NCBI GenBank assembly: GCA_035291605.1
Contig: DATDRS010000204.1
Location: 1 to 27,557, forward strand
Direction of reading: 5' to 3'
Source: DATDRS01 sp035291605
GTDB lineage: Bacteria > Chloroflexota > Anaerolineae > Anaerolineales > UBA6663
Length of the DNA: 27,557 nucleotides
The position numbers were made by a program, and so were the translations under genes. A model generated the notes under the pieces. That model worked only from the letters and a program-made list of their open reading frames with translations, was not told the origin of the DNA and ran no database searches. Shown here piece by piece: positions 8,644 to 16,885 of the stretch. How positions within the stretch are numbered: the stretch's first letter is position 1; each line of letters begins with the position of its first letter.

Positions 8644-9233
8644 GATTTGGCATCCTGGGCGGCACGTTTGACCCGCCGCACTTCGGCCATTTACTCCTCG
8701 CCGAGGCCGCCCGAACCCAGCTCAAGTTAGACAGAGTCTTGTGGGTGGTCACCGCCCATCCCCCACATAAGTGGGACAACGACCTCTCGCCCCTTGCCGA
8801 CCGTTTAGCGATGGTCGAGGCGGCCATTTCCGGCGAACCGGCCTACGAAATCTCGCGCGTGGATATTGACCGCCCCGGCCTGCACTGGGCGGCAGATACG
8901 GTCAGGCTGCTGGCGAAGCAATTTCCACACGACGCGTTGATTTATCTCATGGGTGGGGACTCGCTGCGCGACCTGCCGACGTGGGGGCGGCCGATGGAAT
9001 TCCTATTGTACTGTTCGCTCGGGGTGCTGCGGCGGCCGGGCGACGCGATTGACCTGTCCGCGCTGGAGCAGAAACTCCCCGGCCTGGCGGCCAAAGTAGA
9101 ATTCATCGAAGCCGCGCCGCTCGCAGTCGCCTCACACGAAATCCGGCGGCGCCTGCAGCAGGGTGAATCCATCTCCGGCCTTGTCCCGGAACCCGTCGCG
9201 CGCCTCATCCAAGCCCGCCGCCTGTACCGTTGA
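8640..9233 (+). CDS. nadD: Nicotinate-nucleotide adenylyltransferase
   Basis: Adenylates nicotinate mononucleotide with ATP to give deamido-NAD in NAD biosynthesis; cytoplasmic. 197 residues, the usual length. It begins MRFGILGGTFDPPHFGHLLL, the nucleotidyltransferase signature GGTFDPxHxGH, and contains GGDSLRDLPTW and a C-terminal SHEIRRRL in place of the usual SSTxIRxRI. The GTG start overlaps the MFS stop as GTGA and places the signature at the expected distance from the N-terminus. It is in the obgE cluster; rsfS, often next to these genes, is not seen here. Confidence 0.95.
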   Translation: MRFGILGGTFDPPHFGHLLLAEAARTQLKLDRVLWVVTAHPPHKWDNDLSPLADRLAMVEAAISGEPAYEISRVDIDRPGLHWAADTVRLLAKQFPHDALIYLMGGDSLRDLPTWGRPMEFLLYCSLGVLRRPGDAIDLSALEQKLPGLAAKVEFIEAAPLAVASHEIRRRLQQGESISGLVPEPVARLIQARRLYR

Positions 9234-9288
9234 CCAATCTCCAATCGCCAGTCTCTCACCTGCCCACTCTCACCTCTCCTTTCCCCCC

Positions 9289-9894
9289 ATGCCCACCTCC
9301 CCCGGCTCTATCCCGCCCAACTACTCCGAAGCCCTGTACTGGCGGATTACCCAGCAAGATCGCCGCCTGGTCGTCACGAATCTGCTGTCTGTGCCGCTCG
9401 CCCTCGCGGCCGGTTTCCTGTTGACGATGTTCGGGGTTCAATTCGGCGGGCTGCTCCACATGAACACGCTGGAGGTCACGCCGGGAGGCTTGCTCATCCT
9501 GGTCGCCGCGATTTTCCTGACGTTGCTCCTGCACGAATTCGCGCACGGACTGGCGATGCAGTTCTACGGCGCACGCCCGCAGTATGGTTTCATGTGGCAG
9601 GCCGTGGCGCTCTATGCGACTGCGCCCGGTTATGCTTTCACCCGCAATCAATATCTCGTCGTGATTCTGGCCCCGCTTGTAAGCCTGAGTGTGGCAGCCA
9701 TGGTCGGGATGAGCCTGTTGGCCGGGTCGGGCGTCGTCGTGGTGCTGTTGATCTGTGCGACGCTCAACGCCGCCGGGGCCAGCGGGGACGTCTGGATGCT
9801 GACCATCGTCGCCCGCTACCCGCCGGAGGCCTGCGTGATTGACGAGCGCGACGGGATGCGGGTATTCCTCCCGGCGCCGCAAACCCCCGATTGA
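9289..9894 (+). CDS. DUF3267-type membrane zinc metalloprotease homologue
   Basis: 201 residues with four or so membrane segments. HEFAH at 82-86, at the end of the second hydrophobic segment, is the HExxH zinc-binding motif, followed by GLAMQFYGARP. A second conserved element, NAAGASGDVW (160-169), lies in a later membrane segment and could supply the third ligand (Asp167). This arrangement fits the DUF3267 / putative zincin peptidase group, related in layout to site-2 proteases. The ATG at 9289 has no clear ribosome-binding site; the frame stays open upstream into nadD, but those residues are not family-like. Substrate unknown. It ends the obgE cluster. Confidence 0.82.
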   Translation: MPTSPGSIPPNYSEALYWRITQQDRRLVVTNLLSVPLALAAGFLLTMFGVQFGGLLHMNTLEVTPGGLLILVAAIFLTLLLHEFAHGLAMQFYGARPQYGFMWQAVALYATAPGYAFTRNQYLVVILAPLVSLSVAAMVGMSLLAGSGVVVVLLICATLNAAGASGDVWMLTIVARYPPEACVIDERDGMRVFLPAPQTPD

Positions 9895-9897
9895 AGA

Positions 9898-9934
9898 AGA
9901 AACCCGGTTTCTCCCTCCGGGAAACCGGGCTTCT
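9898..9934. terminator. Hairpin after the obgE cluster
   Basis: Arms 9898-9911 and 9921-9934 pair over 14 bases with one mismatch around a 9-base loop (core ACCCGGTTTC / GAAACCGGG). It begins four bases after the stop. The T content downstream is modest, so it may act as a terminator, a transcript-protecting hairpin, or simply be a dispersed palindrome of a common AGAAACCCGGTTTCT type. Confidence 0.6.
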
Positions 9935-9985
9935 GTTCTCAATCCTCCGGGTCGCTCAGTGGGCGTCGAAGGCGGCAGAGGACTA

Positions 9986-10015
9986 CCGTCCGCCCCGCCA
10001 GGGCGAGGCGACGGG
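9986..10015. terminator. GC-rich hairpin between convergent genes
   Basis: CCGTCCGCCCCGCC pairs with GGCGAGGCGACGG with one bulge and one mismatch. It lies between the converging plus-strand metalloprotease gene and minus-strand histone-like gene. There is no T run on either side, so a terminator role is uncertain. Confidence 0.35.
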
Positions 10016-10050
10016 ATAGAAAAACTGTCGGATTGTGCGACGTAAGGGCC

Positions 10051-10299
10051 TTACTTCTTGCGCTTGGCCGCCTTCTTCTTCTTGGCTGCCTTCTTCGCCG
10101 GTTTCTTGGCGGCTTTCTTGGCCGTGGCCTTCTTCTTCGCCGGCCTCTTCTTCGCCGCGGGCCTCTTGGCGGCTTTCTTCGGCGCGGCCCTCTTGGGTTT
10201 GGGGGCCGCGGCCGGCATTGGAGCAGGGGCCGGAGCGGGCGCCGGGGCCTCAGGCGCAGGCATGGTCGGCTCGGTGGTCGGGGCGGGCATATCAGTCAT
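10051..10299 (-). CDS. Histone H1-like Lys/Ala/Pro-rich protein
   Basis: 82 residues from an ATG preceded by GGAGG eight bases upstream of it. The first 30 residues are acidic/neutral and rich in Pro and Ala (PEAPAPAPAPAPMPAAA); residues about 34-82 are a dense run of KKA, KRPA and KKPAKK motifs ending KRKK. Such tails resemble the C-terminal domain of eukaryotic H1 and bacterial H1-like proteins, and would bind DNA or RNA through charge. No folded domain is visible. It follows the zinc-ribbon gene by 17 bases on the same strand, so the two are probably co-transcribed. Nucleoid association is inference from composition. Confidence 0.8.
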   Translation of the reverse strand: MTDMPAPTTEPTMPAPEAPAPAPAPAPMPAAAPKPKRAAPKKAAKRPAAKKRPAKKKATAKKAAKKPAKKAAKKKKAAKRKK

Positions 10300-10316
10300 G
10301 GGGTTTCCTCCAGGGT

Positions 10317-10721
10317 TTATTGTGACTTGGAGCGCGACTTTTCAGTCGTCGCCTTTTTCACTTTAGTCCTCTTCCGGGGGGTGGGTTTAGTCTTGGGTTT
10401 GGCCTCTTCCCTGGGTTCATGGGCTTCGGAAGCGTCCGTTTTGCGCATAGCCATTACCTCAGATGGGCCTTCGGGTGGGGTGGCATCGCCTGATTCGGCC
10501 TGAGATTCGGTAGTGGGCTGCGCCTCGGGTTTGGGAGGCGTCCAGCCAGGCGGCGCCGCCCGCCGGATCTGGTCCATGGATATCTTTAGCATCTGGCGGC
10601 AGCGGGGACACCGCTCGTCGTGGTGCTTGGCCCCGCTCGCGCTCGCTGTCGTCAGCGCCGCCTCGATCATGTCCCGGCCCAGCGTGAAGCTCCAACCGCA
10701 TCGGTAACAACGGACATTCAT
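10317..10721 (-). CDS. Zinc-ribbon protein with basic C-terminal tail
   Basis: 134 residues. CYRC (5-8) and CPRC (38-41) form a zinc ribbon; MNVRCYRCGWSFTL is a typical first half. Residues 60-100 are low-complexity and acidic/Pro-rich, and the last 30 are strongly basic (KPKTKPTPRKRTKVKK and onwards). The ATG has GAGG about nine bases upstream. The layout resembles the next gene: an acidic or neutral segment followed by a polycationic tail. Role unknown; nucleic-acid binding is likely from composition. Confidence 0.78.
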   Translation of the reverse strand: MNVRCYRCGWSFTLGRDMIEAALTTASASGAKHHDERCPRCRQMLKISMDQIRRAAPPGWTPPKPEAQPTTESQAESGDATPPEGPSEVMAMRKTDASEAHEPREEAKPKTKPTPRKRTKVKKATTEKSRSKSQ

Positions 10722-10745
10722 CGCGTGACCTCACTGTGCTGGCCT

Positions 10746-10773
10746 TATATAGCACAATCAGTGTAGAAAGCAA
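10746..10773 (-). promoter_or_regulatory. Candidate promoter for the zinc-ribbon and histone-like genes
   Basis: Minus-strand TTGCTT (10768-10773), 16-base spacer, TATATA (10746-10751). Transcription would start near 10739, about 18 bases before the zinc-ribbon ATG. A TTGTCA at 10776-10781 is closer to a consensus -35 but too far away (24 bases). Confidence 0.5.
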
Positions 10774-10793
10774 GTTGACAAATGACCGATGTG

Positions 10794-11777
10794 CTATCTG
10801 CGATCGGCTTGCTGCGAGGCAATGAGGATGCCGACGAGAATGAGCGCGCCGCCGAGGACTTTTAAGACCGACGGCGTTTCACGCAGCAGGAAGAGAGCGA
10901 GGATCGTCGAGCCAATGGGTTCACCGAGCACCGTCACGGCCACGAAGGTGGCGGGGAGATATTTCAACGCCCAGTTGAACGCGGAATGCCCGATGAGCTG
11001 CGGGATCAATGCCAGCAGCAGAAACCACAGGTACGTCGTAGGGGCATAGCCCGTCGCGGGCAAACGCGCGGCCAGCATCACGGCCATAAGCACCACCGCC
11101 GCCGAGCCATAGGTGAGCGAGATATACGTGATGAGAGACATCGAGGCCCGCAGCTTGCCGCCGATGACGTAGTAGATGGCGAACGCGACCGCGCCCGCGA
11201 GGGCGAGCAAGTCTCCGATGAACGCGCGACCCCGCACGAATTCGCCCAGGGGCGGGCAGCCCGCGAGGGAACAAGTGTCGCTGAGGCCCACACTCATCCC
11301 GCCGATGAGGGCAATCACCATCCCGATCCCGATCGCGCGCGAGGGTCTTTCGCGCAGGAAGACCGCCGAGATCAACGCGACGAACAGGGGCGCGGTGTTG
11401 ACGATCACCGCCGAGCTGGCGACGGTGGTGTAGGCAAGTGAGCTGATCCATGTCCCGAAATGCGCGCCGAGGAAGACGCCCGAAGTCGCCGCCAGCAGCC
11501 ATTCGCGCCGGGTCAGCGCACGCAGCTCAGCCCGATGCCGCCAGAGTGCAACCGGGATCAGGATCAGGCTGGCGAGTGTGAGGCGATAGGCCGCGATGAC
11601 GAGCGACGGCGCGCCCGCCTGTTGCGCGAACCGGATGAAGATCGAGGCGGTGGAGACCGCGAGGATGCCGATGCCAATGCCAAGATGCGGGGGGAGACGA
11701 GGGGTCGTGTGGGTCAATGATGGTCTTTGCTTGACAAAGGGTTGGGGCAGGGCTACAATCACGCTCGTTTGTGCCAT
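10794..11777 (-). CDS. EamA/DMT-family membrane transporter
   Basis: Ten-segment drug/metabolite transporter made of two EamA repeats (about residues 30-165 and 185-320); 327 residues from the ATG at 11777. Family-typical features are the early FIRFAQQAGAPSLVIAAYR, the PLFVALISAVFLRERP ending of the first repeat, and VLGEPIGSTILALFLLRETP in the second. The start is uncertain. The ATG at 11777 overlaps a possible -10 and has no clear ribosome-binding site; a TTG at 11717 (about 307 residues, beginning with THTTPRLPPHLG) would leave all membrane segments intact. Substrate not deducible. It is divergent from the superoxide dismutase gene. Confidence 0.85.
   Translation of the reverse strand: MAQTSVIVALPQPFVKQRPSLTHTTPRLPPHLGIGIGILAVSTASIFIRFAQQAGAPSLVIAAYRLTLASLILIPVALWRHRAELRALTRREWLLAATSGVFLGAHFGTWISSLAYTTVASSAVIVNTAPLFVALISAVFLRERPSRAIGIGMVIALIGGMSVGLSDTCSLAGCPPLGEFVRGRAFIGDLLALAGAVAFAIYYVIGGKLRASMSLITYISLTYGSAAVVLMAVMLAARLPATGYAPTTYLWFLLLALIPQLIGHSAFNWALKYLPATFVAVTVLGEPIGSTILALFLLRETPSVLKVLGGALILVGILIASQQADRR
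11731..11759 (+). promoter_or_regulatory. Near-consensus sigma-70 promoter for sodA
   Basis: TTGACA (11731-11736), a 17-base spacer, TACAAT (11754-11759). Transcription would start near 11766, about 70 bases before the sodA ATG. It overlaps the 5' end of the divergent EamA gene. Confidence 0.75.
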
Positions 11778-11804
11778 ATTACTCTATCAAATTTTATCGG
11801 TCAA
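11776..11804 (-). promoter_or_regulatory. Candidate promoter for the EamA gene
   Basis: Minus-strand TTGACC (11799-11804), a 17-base spacer, TAATAT (11776-11781). If used, transcription starts near 11769 and the ATG at 11777 would lie in the -10, favouring a downstream start such as the TTG at 11717. Confidence 0.4.
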
Positions 11805-11835
11805 TTCACGCACGCCGAAAAAGGAGAATCCGCTC

Positions 11836-12465
<630 letters not shown>

Positions 12466-12471
12466 ACTGAC

Positions 12472-12545
12472 TGGAGGCTGGAGATTGGAGGTTGGAAGAT
12501 GATCAGAGCAACCGACGACCTCCAACTTCCCACCTCAAGCCTCCA
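12472..12545. repeat. Imperfect inverted repeat between sodA and the ferredoxin gene
   Basis: Arms 12472-12498 and 12519-12545 are inverted copies over 27 bases with five mismatches, around a 20-base loop. The arms are built from TGGAG-like units (TGGAGGCTGGAGATTGGAGG). Related TCTCCAAT-type sequence is present at 9234-9260. It could form a hairpin limiting read-through from sodA, but there is no T run. Confidence 0.6.
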
Positions 12546-12575
12546 ATATCCACTAGCCAAATTTTGGAGGATGAT

Positions 12576-12995
12576 ATGACGCATATTATTACCAGCTTGT
12601 GCCTGCGCGACGGAGGCTGCATCGAGGTCTGCCCGGTGGAGTGCATTGTCCCCGGCAAGCCGGAGAGCGAATGGCCGTGGATGTACATTGACCCGGATAC
12701 CTGCATTGACTGCGGCGCGTGCATCCCTGAGTGTCCGTTTGAAGCCATCTTCCCCGAGGACGACGTACCCGCCGACCACAAGGCGAAGACCGGCCAGATA
12801 CTCAGCGCCCCGCGCGACGCGAACTGGGCCGACAAGGCCACCGAACACTACGAGGGCCACAACAACAAGCAGGAAGCGATCATCCTCGAACAGACAGTGA
12901 CCCTCAGCGAAGGCGACGTGGTGGACCTGCGCGCTGACATCCAGCCGAACTACGACTTCTTCAAAGGCGGCCCCGGCTACAACGCCAACAAGTAG
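12576..12995 (+). CDS. Ferredoxin, 7Fe type ([3Fe-4S][4Fe-4S])
   Basis: Small cytoplasmic electron carrier, 139 residues. Cysteines at 9, 15, 19, 23 and 43, 46, 49, 53 follow the pattern of Thermus/Azotobacter-type seven-iron ferredoxins: CIEVCPVEC in the first half and CIDCGACIPECP in the second. By family analogy Cys9, 15 and 53 hold the 3Fe cluster, Cys19, 43, 46 and 49 the 4Fe cluster, and Cys23 is free. The C9-C15 spacing is two residues shorter than in the Thermus protein as I recall it, so an 8Fe form cannot be excluded. A C-terminal extension of about 75 residues has no motif I know. GGAGG (12566-12570) sets the ATG at 12576. Confidence 0.93.
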   Translation: MTHIITSLCLRDGGCIEVCPVECIVPGKPESEWPWMYIDPDTCIDCGACIPECPFEAIFPEDDVPADHKAKTGQILSAPRDANWADKATEHYEGHNNKQEAIILEQTVTLSEGDVVDLRADIQPNYDFFKGGPGYNANK

Positions 12996-13017
12996 CCGCG
13001 CCGCGCACGACGAACAG

Positions 13018-13068
13018 AGGCGGAAGGATGAAGGATGAAAGTCCTTCTACCTTCCGCCTTTGTGTTTG
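13018..13068 (+). terminator. Rho-independent terminator after the ferredoxin gene
   Basis: An 18-base stem (13018-13035 with 13042-13059, two mismatches, core AGGCGGAAGG) and a six-base loop are followed by TTTGTGTTTGT. Confidence 0.75.
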
Positions 13069-13128
13069 TCGGGCAAGTCGCCCTTCACGGCGATAAGCCG
13101 CGCTTATAATTTTCGGACAAAGCGGATA

Positions 13129-13158
13129 TTGTTTGTTTGCAGCGGTTTTCCTTATACT
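13129..13158 (+). promoter_or_regulatory. Candidate promoter for the aspartase-family lyase
   Basis: TTGTTT (13129-13134), 18-base spacer, TATACT (13153-13158), about 40 bases before the gene start. A second TATAAT at 13105-13110 has no good -35. Confidence 0.5.
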
Positions 13159-13203
13159 GTTTTCGTGAAATCAGTGTCATGCGTGGCAAAAGGAGTTTCC
13201 CTC

Positions 13204-14685
13204 ATGGCCGACTTCCGCATCGAAAAAGACTCGCTCGGCGAGCTGCAAGTCCCGGCGGACGCCCTCTACGGCGTGCAGACCCAGCGCGCGGTGTTGAACT
13301 TCCCCATCTCCGGGATGCGCCCGTGGCGGGCGTTCATCTGGAGCATGGCGGCGATCAAGCGCGCCGCCGCCGAGGTGAACTTCGGCCTCGGCCTGTTCTC
13401 GGACCGCGAGGCGGACGACAAGAAGTACACGGCCAGACAGTTGGCCGATGCGATTGCGCAGGCCGCGCAGGAGGTGATTGACGGCCAGTGGGACTCGCAG
13501 TTCGTCGTTGACCCGATTCAGGCCGGGGCGGGGACGTCGCACAACATGAACGCGAACGAGGTCATCGCCAACCGCGCGACTGAGATCCTCGGCGGCGTGC
13601 GGGGCAAGTACATCGTCAGCCCCAACGACCACGTCAACATGGCGCAGTCCACCAACGACACCATCCCGACCGCCATCCGCCTCGGCTGCCTGTGGCGGGT
13701 GGGCGAGCTGCTCAAAGCGCTGGACGACCTCGGCGCGGCGCTGGAGTCCAAAGCCGTCGAGTTCGACGCCATCGTGAAATCCGGGCGCACCCACCTGCAG
13801 GATGCGGTTCCCGTGCGGCTGGGACAGGAATTTGGCGCATACGCCAAGGCCGTGTTCCGCGACCGCGAGCGCGTGGCTCACGCGGCGGACGGCCTGCGCC
13901 GGATGCCGATTGGCGGTACGGCGACGGGCACGGGACTGAACGCGCACCCCGAGTATCACGCGCGGATGGTCAAGCGACTGAGCGAACTGACTGGGCTTGA
14001 GCTGCACGAGTCTGACAATTTGTTCGAGGGGATGCAGAGCCAGGCCGACGCCGCCGACTTTTCGGCCTCGCTGCGGACGACCGCCGTCACGCTCACCCGC
14101 ATCGCCAATGACTTCCGCCTGCTCTCCTCCGGCCCGACGACTGGCCTCGACGAGATCCGCCTCCCGGCAGTGCAGCCGGGTTCGAGCATCATGCCCGGCA
14201 AGGTCAACCCGGTGCTGGCCGAGATGCTGGACATGGCGATGTTCCACGTCATGGGCTGTGATCATACGGTCGCGCTCGCAGCGCAGGGTGGGCAGCTGGA
14301 ACTGAACGTGATGATGCCGATCATCGCGCACAACCTGTTCGAAGCAATGCAGGTGATGATCGGCGCGGTGCGCGCCTTCACCGACAAGTGCGTGAAGGGC
14401 GTGACCGCTCAGCGCGAGAAGGCCGAAGGGTGGCTGGGAAAGAACGCCATCGTCGCCACCGCGCTCAACCCGCTCATCGGCTACCTGCAGGCCGCCGAAC
14501 TGGTGAAGGAGGCGATGAAGCGCAACACCACCATCCGCGAGGTCGCGGCGGAGCGCGTGGCGCGCGGCGAGCTCAAGCACAAGGACACCGGCCAGCCGGT
14601 CGCCCTCGCTGATGTGGATGCCATCCTGGGCGATTTGCATAAGATGACCGAGGGCGGGTTGGGAGGGCCGGCGGGGGGAGGGTAG
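13204..14685 (+). CDS. aspA: Aspartate ammonia-lyase (aspartase/fumarase superfamily)
   Basis: 493 residues. By family it reversibly splits L-aspartate into fumarate and ammonia; cytoplasmic homotetramer. Superfamily signature GSSIMPGKVNPV (326-337) carries the catalytic Ser. RIEKDSLGELQVPADALYGVQTQRA at the N-terminus, QAGAGTSHNMNANEVIANRA (106-125) and VQPGSSIMPGKVNPV favour aspartase over class II fumarase (which has QTGSGTQTNMN and KVNPTQ). However SGRTHLQDAVP (193-203) has the His of fumarases and Bacillus-type aspartases where E. coli AspA has Gln, so fumarase activity cannot be ruled out. The ATG has AGGAG (13191-13195) eight bases before it. The tail ends in a Gly-rich stretch and is about 20-30 residues longer than usual. 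Single-gene unit with its own terminator. Confidence 0.82.
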   Translation: MADFRIEKDSLGELQVPADALYGVQTQRAVLNFPISGMRPWRAFIWSMAAIKRAAAEVNFGLGLFSDREADDKKYTARQLADAIAQAAQEVIDGQWDSQFVVDPIQAGAGTSHNMNANEVIANRATEILGGVRGKYIVSPNDHVNMAQSTNDTIPTAIRLGCLWRVGELLKALDDLGAALESKAVEFDAIVKSGRTHLQDAVPVRLGQEFGAYAKAVFRDRERVAHAADGLRRMPIGGTATGTGLNAHPEYHARMVKRLSELTGLELHESDNLFEGMQSQADAADFSASLRTTAVTLTRIANDFRLLSSGPTTGLDEIRLPAVQPGSSIMPGKVNPVLAEMLDMAMFHVMGCDHTVALAAQGGQLELNVMMPIIAHNLFEAMQVMIGAVRAFTDKCVKGVTAQREKAEGWLGKNAIVATALNPLIGYLQAAELVKEAMKRNTTIREVAAERVARGELKHKDTGQPVALADVDAILGDLHKMTEGGLGGPAGGG

Positions 14686-14717
14686 TCAGTAGTCAGAGGT
14701 CAGTAGACAGTAGTCGG

Positions 14718-14749
14718 ACCGGGTTGCCGAAAAGGCTGGCCCGGTTTTG
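14718..14749 (+). terminator. Terminator after the lyase gene
   Basis: ACCGGG (14718-14723) and GCC pair with GGC and CCCGGT (14740-14745) around a GAAAA loop, followed by TTTTG. It is preceded by short direct repeats of CAGTAG(T/A)C at 14693-14715. Confidence 0.65.
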
Positions 14750-14762
14750 ATTCTCTGGTAAT

Positions 14763-15239
14763 GTGCAAATCCGCGATGCCGCCGGAAATGAGTTAGTCAC
14801 CTCCATTGAACTCATCTCCCCCACGAACAAACGTAATCCTGGTCTGGGTCTGTATCGCCAGAAGCGCGACAGACTGCAAAGGGCCGGCGTACACTTGCTG
14901 GAAATTGACCTGATCCGGCGCGGGACGCGCCCCGGGGCGGATGAGGACTGGCCGACCTCCAATTACGTGATGTCGCTCATCCGCCGCCATCACGCGCAGG
15001 CAGAGATGTGGCCGCTGAGCGTACGAGACCGTTTGCCGGTTTTGCCTGTCCCCCTGCGCGCGCCCGACCCCGACGTGCCGCTTGACCTGCCGACAGCGCT
15101 GGCGACGATCTACGACGAAGCCTATTACGCCACGACGTTGGATTACACCGCCCCGCCGCCCGAGCCGCCGTTGAGCGAAGATGACACCCGCTGGGTGGAC
15201 GAGGTGCTGCGGCAGGCCGGTTGGCGTAAAGACGGATAA
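14763..15239 (+). pseudogene. DUF4058 gene, 5'-truncated
   Basis: 158 residues from a GTG at 14763 with no ribosome-binding site, starting 13 bases after the lyase terminator. The sequence matches the C-terminal half of DUF4058 proteins: ELVTSIELISPTNKRNPGLG, then YRQKRDRLQRAGVHLLEIDL, LPVPLRAPDPDVPLDL and a C-terminal VDEVLRQAGW. Full-length members are about 230-260 residues and begin with an N-terminal part containing MPSPFPGMDP-like sequence; that half is absent and there is no space for it before the lyase. I therefore read it as a remnant left by a deletion or rearrangement. DUF4058 function is unknown. Expression of a short form is possible but not supported by any start signal. Confidence 0.7.
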
Positions 15240-15466
15240 AACCGGATCAGCCCTAAACAACTTCACTGCCCGTGAAGAACGCGCTTGATAGTGGCGTCGC
15301 TGGCATCTACTTCAACAATGAAATCCCCGCCACGCTGCCCAATTAAGTCCTCCATACTTCCCCGCTCTGTAGGGGAGATGGGGGGCGCACGGAGGCAGGG
15401 TGGGCAAAAAAGTACCTGAAAGGCGACCGCAGGATTGAGTGAGAACCGGGCGCCCTACTGCCGGAC
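15240..15466. other. Gene-poor convergent junction with repeat debris
   Basis: Between the DUF4058 remnant and the end of the FeoB gene I see no convincing gene. A minus-strand frame at 15263-15355 encodes a 30-residue peptide (MEDLIGQRGGDFIVEVDASD and ten more), which reads like part of a real protein and may be a remnant. CTTCCCCGCTCTGTAGGGGAG at 15357-15377 is a short palindrome of the same style as the one inside the gene at 18702-20390. A minus-strand T run at 15406-15411, about 55 bases past the FeoB stop, follows only a weak CCTG/CAGG stem. Confidence 0.4.
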
Positions 15467-16885
15467 TCAGGCCCATCCCAACAGCCGCGCCGCCGTCGCC
15501 GTGACGAACGTAACTAGAAACGCAATCCCCAGCGGCATGAGCGCGCCGAGCGTCGTCCACTTCAGGCTGCGCGTCTCCTTCCACATCGTCAAGATCGTCG
15601 TCGCGCACGGGTTGTGGAGCAGGGAGAACAGCATCAGGTTGACGGCGGTGAGCATCGTCCAGCCATGCTGGACGATCAGCAGCGCGCGCAGAGCCTCGAA
15701 CGACGGCGCGTCCGCCGTCATCATGCCCGCGCCCATGTAGACCATGAGCATCGTCGGGACCACGATTTCGTTGGCCGGGATGGCGATGACATAAGCCAGG
15801 AGGATGACGCCATCCAGGCCAATCGCCTGCCCCGGCGGATTCAGGAAGTTGGCCGCGTGCTGCGCCAGCGACTCGCCGCCGACGAAGACGTTGCCCAGCA
15901 CCCAGATGGCGGCCCCGGCCGGAGCGGCCGTTTGCACCGCGCGCCACAGGACGAAGATGGTCCGGTCAATGAACGAGGTGTACAGGATGCGGCCGATGTT
16001 CGGGCGGCGGTAGGGCGGCAGCTCGAGCGTGAAGGCCGAGGCCTCGCCCTTGAGCACCGTCCGCGACAGCAGCGCCGAGACGACGAGCGTGAACAGCACG
16101 CCGATGACGACGACCATCACCACCGACCCGGCGGCGGCGACGGAGGCGAAGGCCGGGGGGAACGCGGCCGCCACAAACACCGTCGCCAGCATGATCAGCG
16201 TCGGGAAACGCCCGTTGCACGGGACGAAATTATTGGTGAGGAGCGCGATCAGCCGCTCGCGCGGAGAATCAATCGTCCGTGTGGCGATGACGCCGGCGGC
16301 GTTGCAGCCGAAGCCCATGCTCATGGCGATGGCCTGTTTGCCATGCGCTCCAGCCCGCTTGAAGAGCCAGTCCAGGTTGAACGCCACGCGCGGCAGGTAG
16401 CCCAGGTCTTCGAGAATCGTGAAGCACGGGAAGAAGATCGCCATCGGCGGCAGCATGACGCTCACCACCCAGGCCAGGCCGCGAAATGTGCCGTGCCAGA
16501 TGAAACCGGTCGCCCATCCCGGGACGCCCCAGGCCTCGAACAGCGCGCTGGCCTGTCCTTCCACCCAGAACAGCGCCGTGGCGATCAGTTGGGAAGGGTA
16601 GTTCGCGCCGACGACGGTGAGCCAGAACACCACGGCCAGCAGCGCGAGCATGAGCGGCAGGCCAAAGAGCGGCGAGGTCACCAGCCGGTCCAGTGCCTGG
16701 TCCCAATCCCGGCGCCGGGCGCCGACGGGCTTCACGGCCCGCCGGGCGATGGTTTCGGCGTCCTCGTAGAGCGCCTGAACGAGTTGGTCGCGGAAGTTCC
16801 CCGTGAGGGCGGCGCGCAATTCGTCCGCGCGGGCCAGGAGTGCTTCGGCAGGCGAGGCCGGGGGAGGCGCGGGCCGGGCGGTCAT
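15467..16885 (-). CDS. feoB: FeoB membrane (permease) domain as a separate protein
   Basis: 472 residues carrying only the transport part of the ferrous-iron transporter FeoB. After a soluble linker of about 70 residues come membrane segments arranged as two Gate domains. Conserved FeoB elements are MSMGFGCNAAGVIATRTI (188-205), the NNFVPCNGRFPTL stretch (218-230) whose Cys223 lies in the proposed pore, and HNPCATTILTMWKET in the last Gate. The ATG at 16885 overlaps the stop of the GTPase gene as ATGA and has GGAGG upstream, so the split is clean rather than a broken gene. Last gene of the metal operon. Inner membrane. Confidence 0.92.
   Translation of the reverse strand: MTARPAPPPASPAEALLARADELRAALTGNFRDQLVQALYEDAETIARRAVKPVGARRRDWDQALDRLVTSPLFGLPLMLALLAVVFWLTVVGANYPSQLIATALFWVEGQASALFEAWGVPGWATGFIWHGTFRGLAWVVSVMLPPMAIFFPCFTILEDLGYLPRVAFNLDWLFKRAGAHGKQAIAMSMGFGCNAAGVIATRTIDSPRERLIALLTNNFVPCNGRFPTLIMLATVFVAAAFPPAFASVAAAGSVVMVVVIGVLFTLVVSALLSRTVLKGEASAFTLELPPYRRPNIGRILYTSFIDRTIFVLWRAVQTAAPAGAAIWVLGNVFVGGESLAQHAANFLNPPGQAIGLDGVILLAYVIAIPANEIVVPTMLMVYMGAGMMTADAPSFEALRALLIVQHGWTMLTAVNLMLFSLLHNPCATTILTMWKETRSLKWTTLGALMPLGIAFLVTFVTATAARLLGWA

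Noticed and set aside
10033..10503. Plus-strand frames of Leu/Gly/Arg- and Phe/Ala-rich sequence opposite the histone-like gene, resembling a membrane protein.
   Set aside because: They are mirror translations of AAG/GCC-rich codons; the minus-strand gene has a good ribosome-binding site.
13177..14640. Minus-strand open frame of about 487 codons opposite the aspartase-family gene.
   Set aside because: His/Arg/Asp-rich shadow with no recognisable domain; the plus-strand lyase is unambiguous.
16882..16885. Frameshift or sequencing error splitting feoB.
   Set aside because: The downstream part has its own GGAGG and ATG, and the ATGA overlap matches the style of the other genes in this operon.
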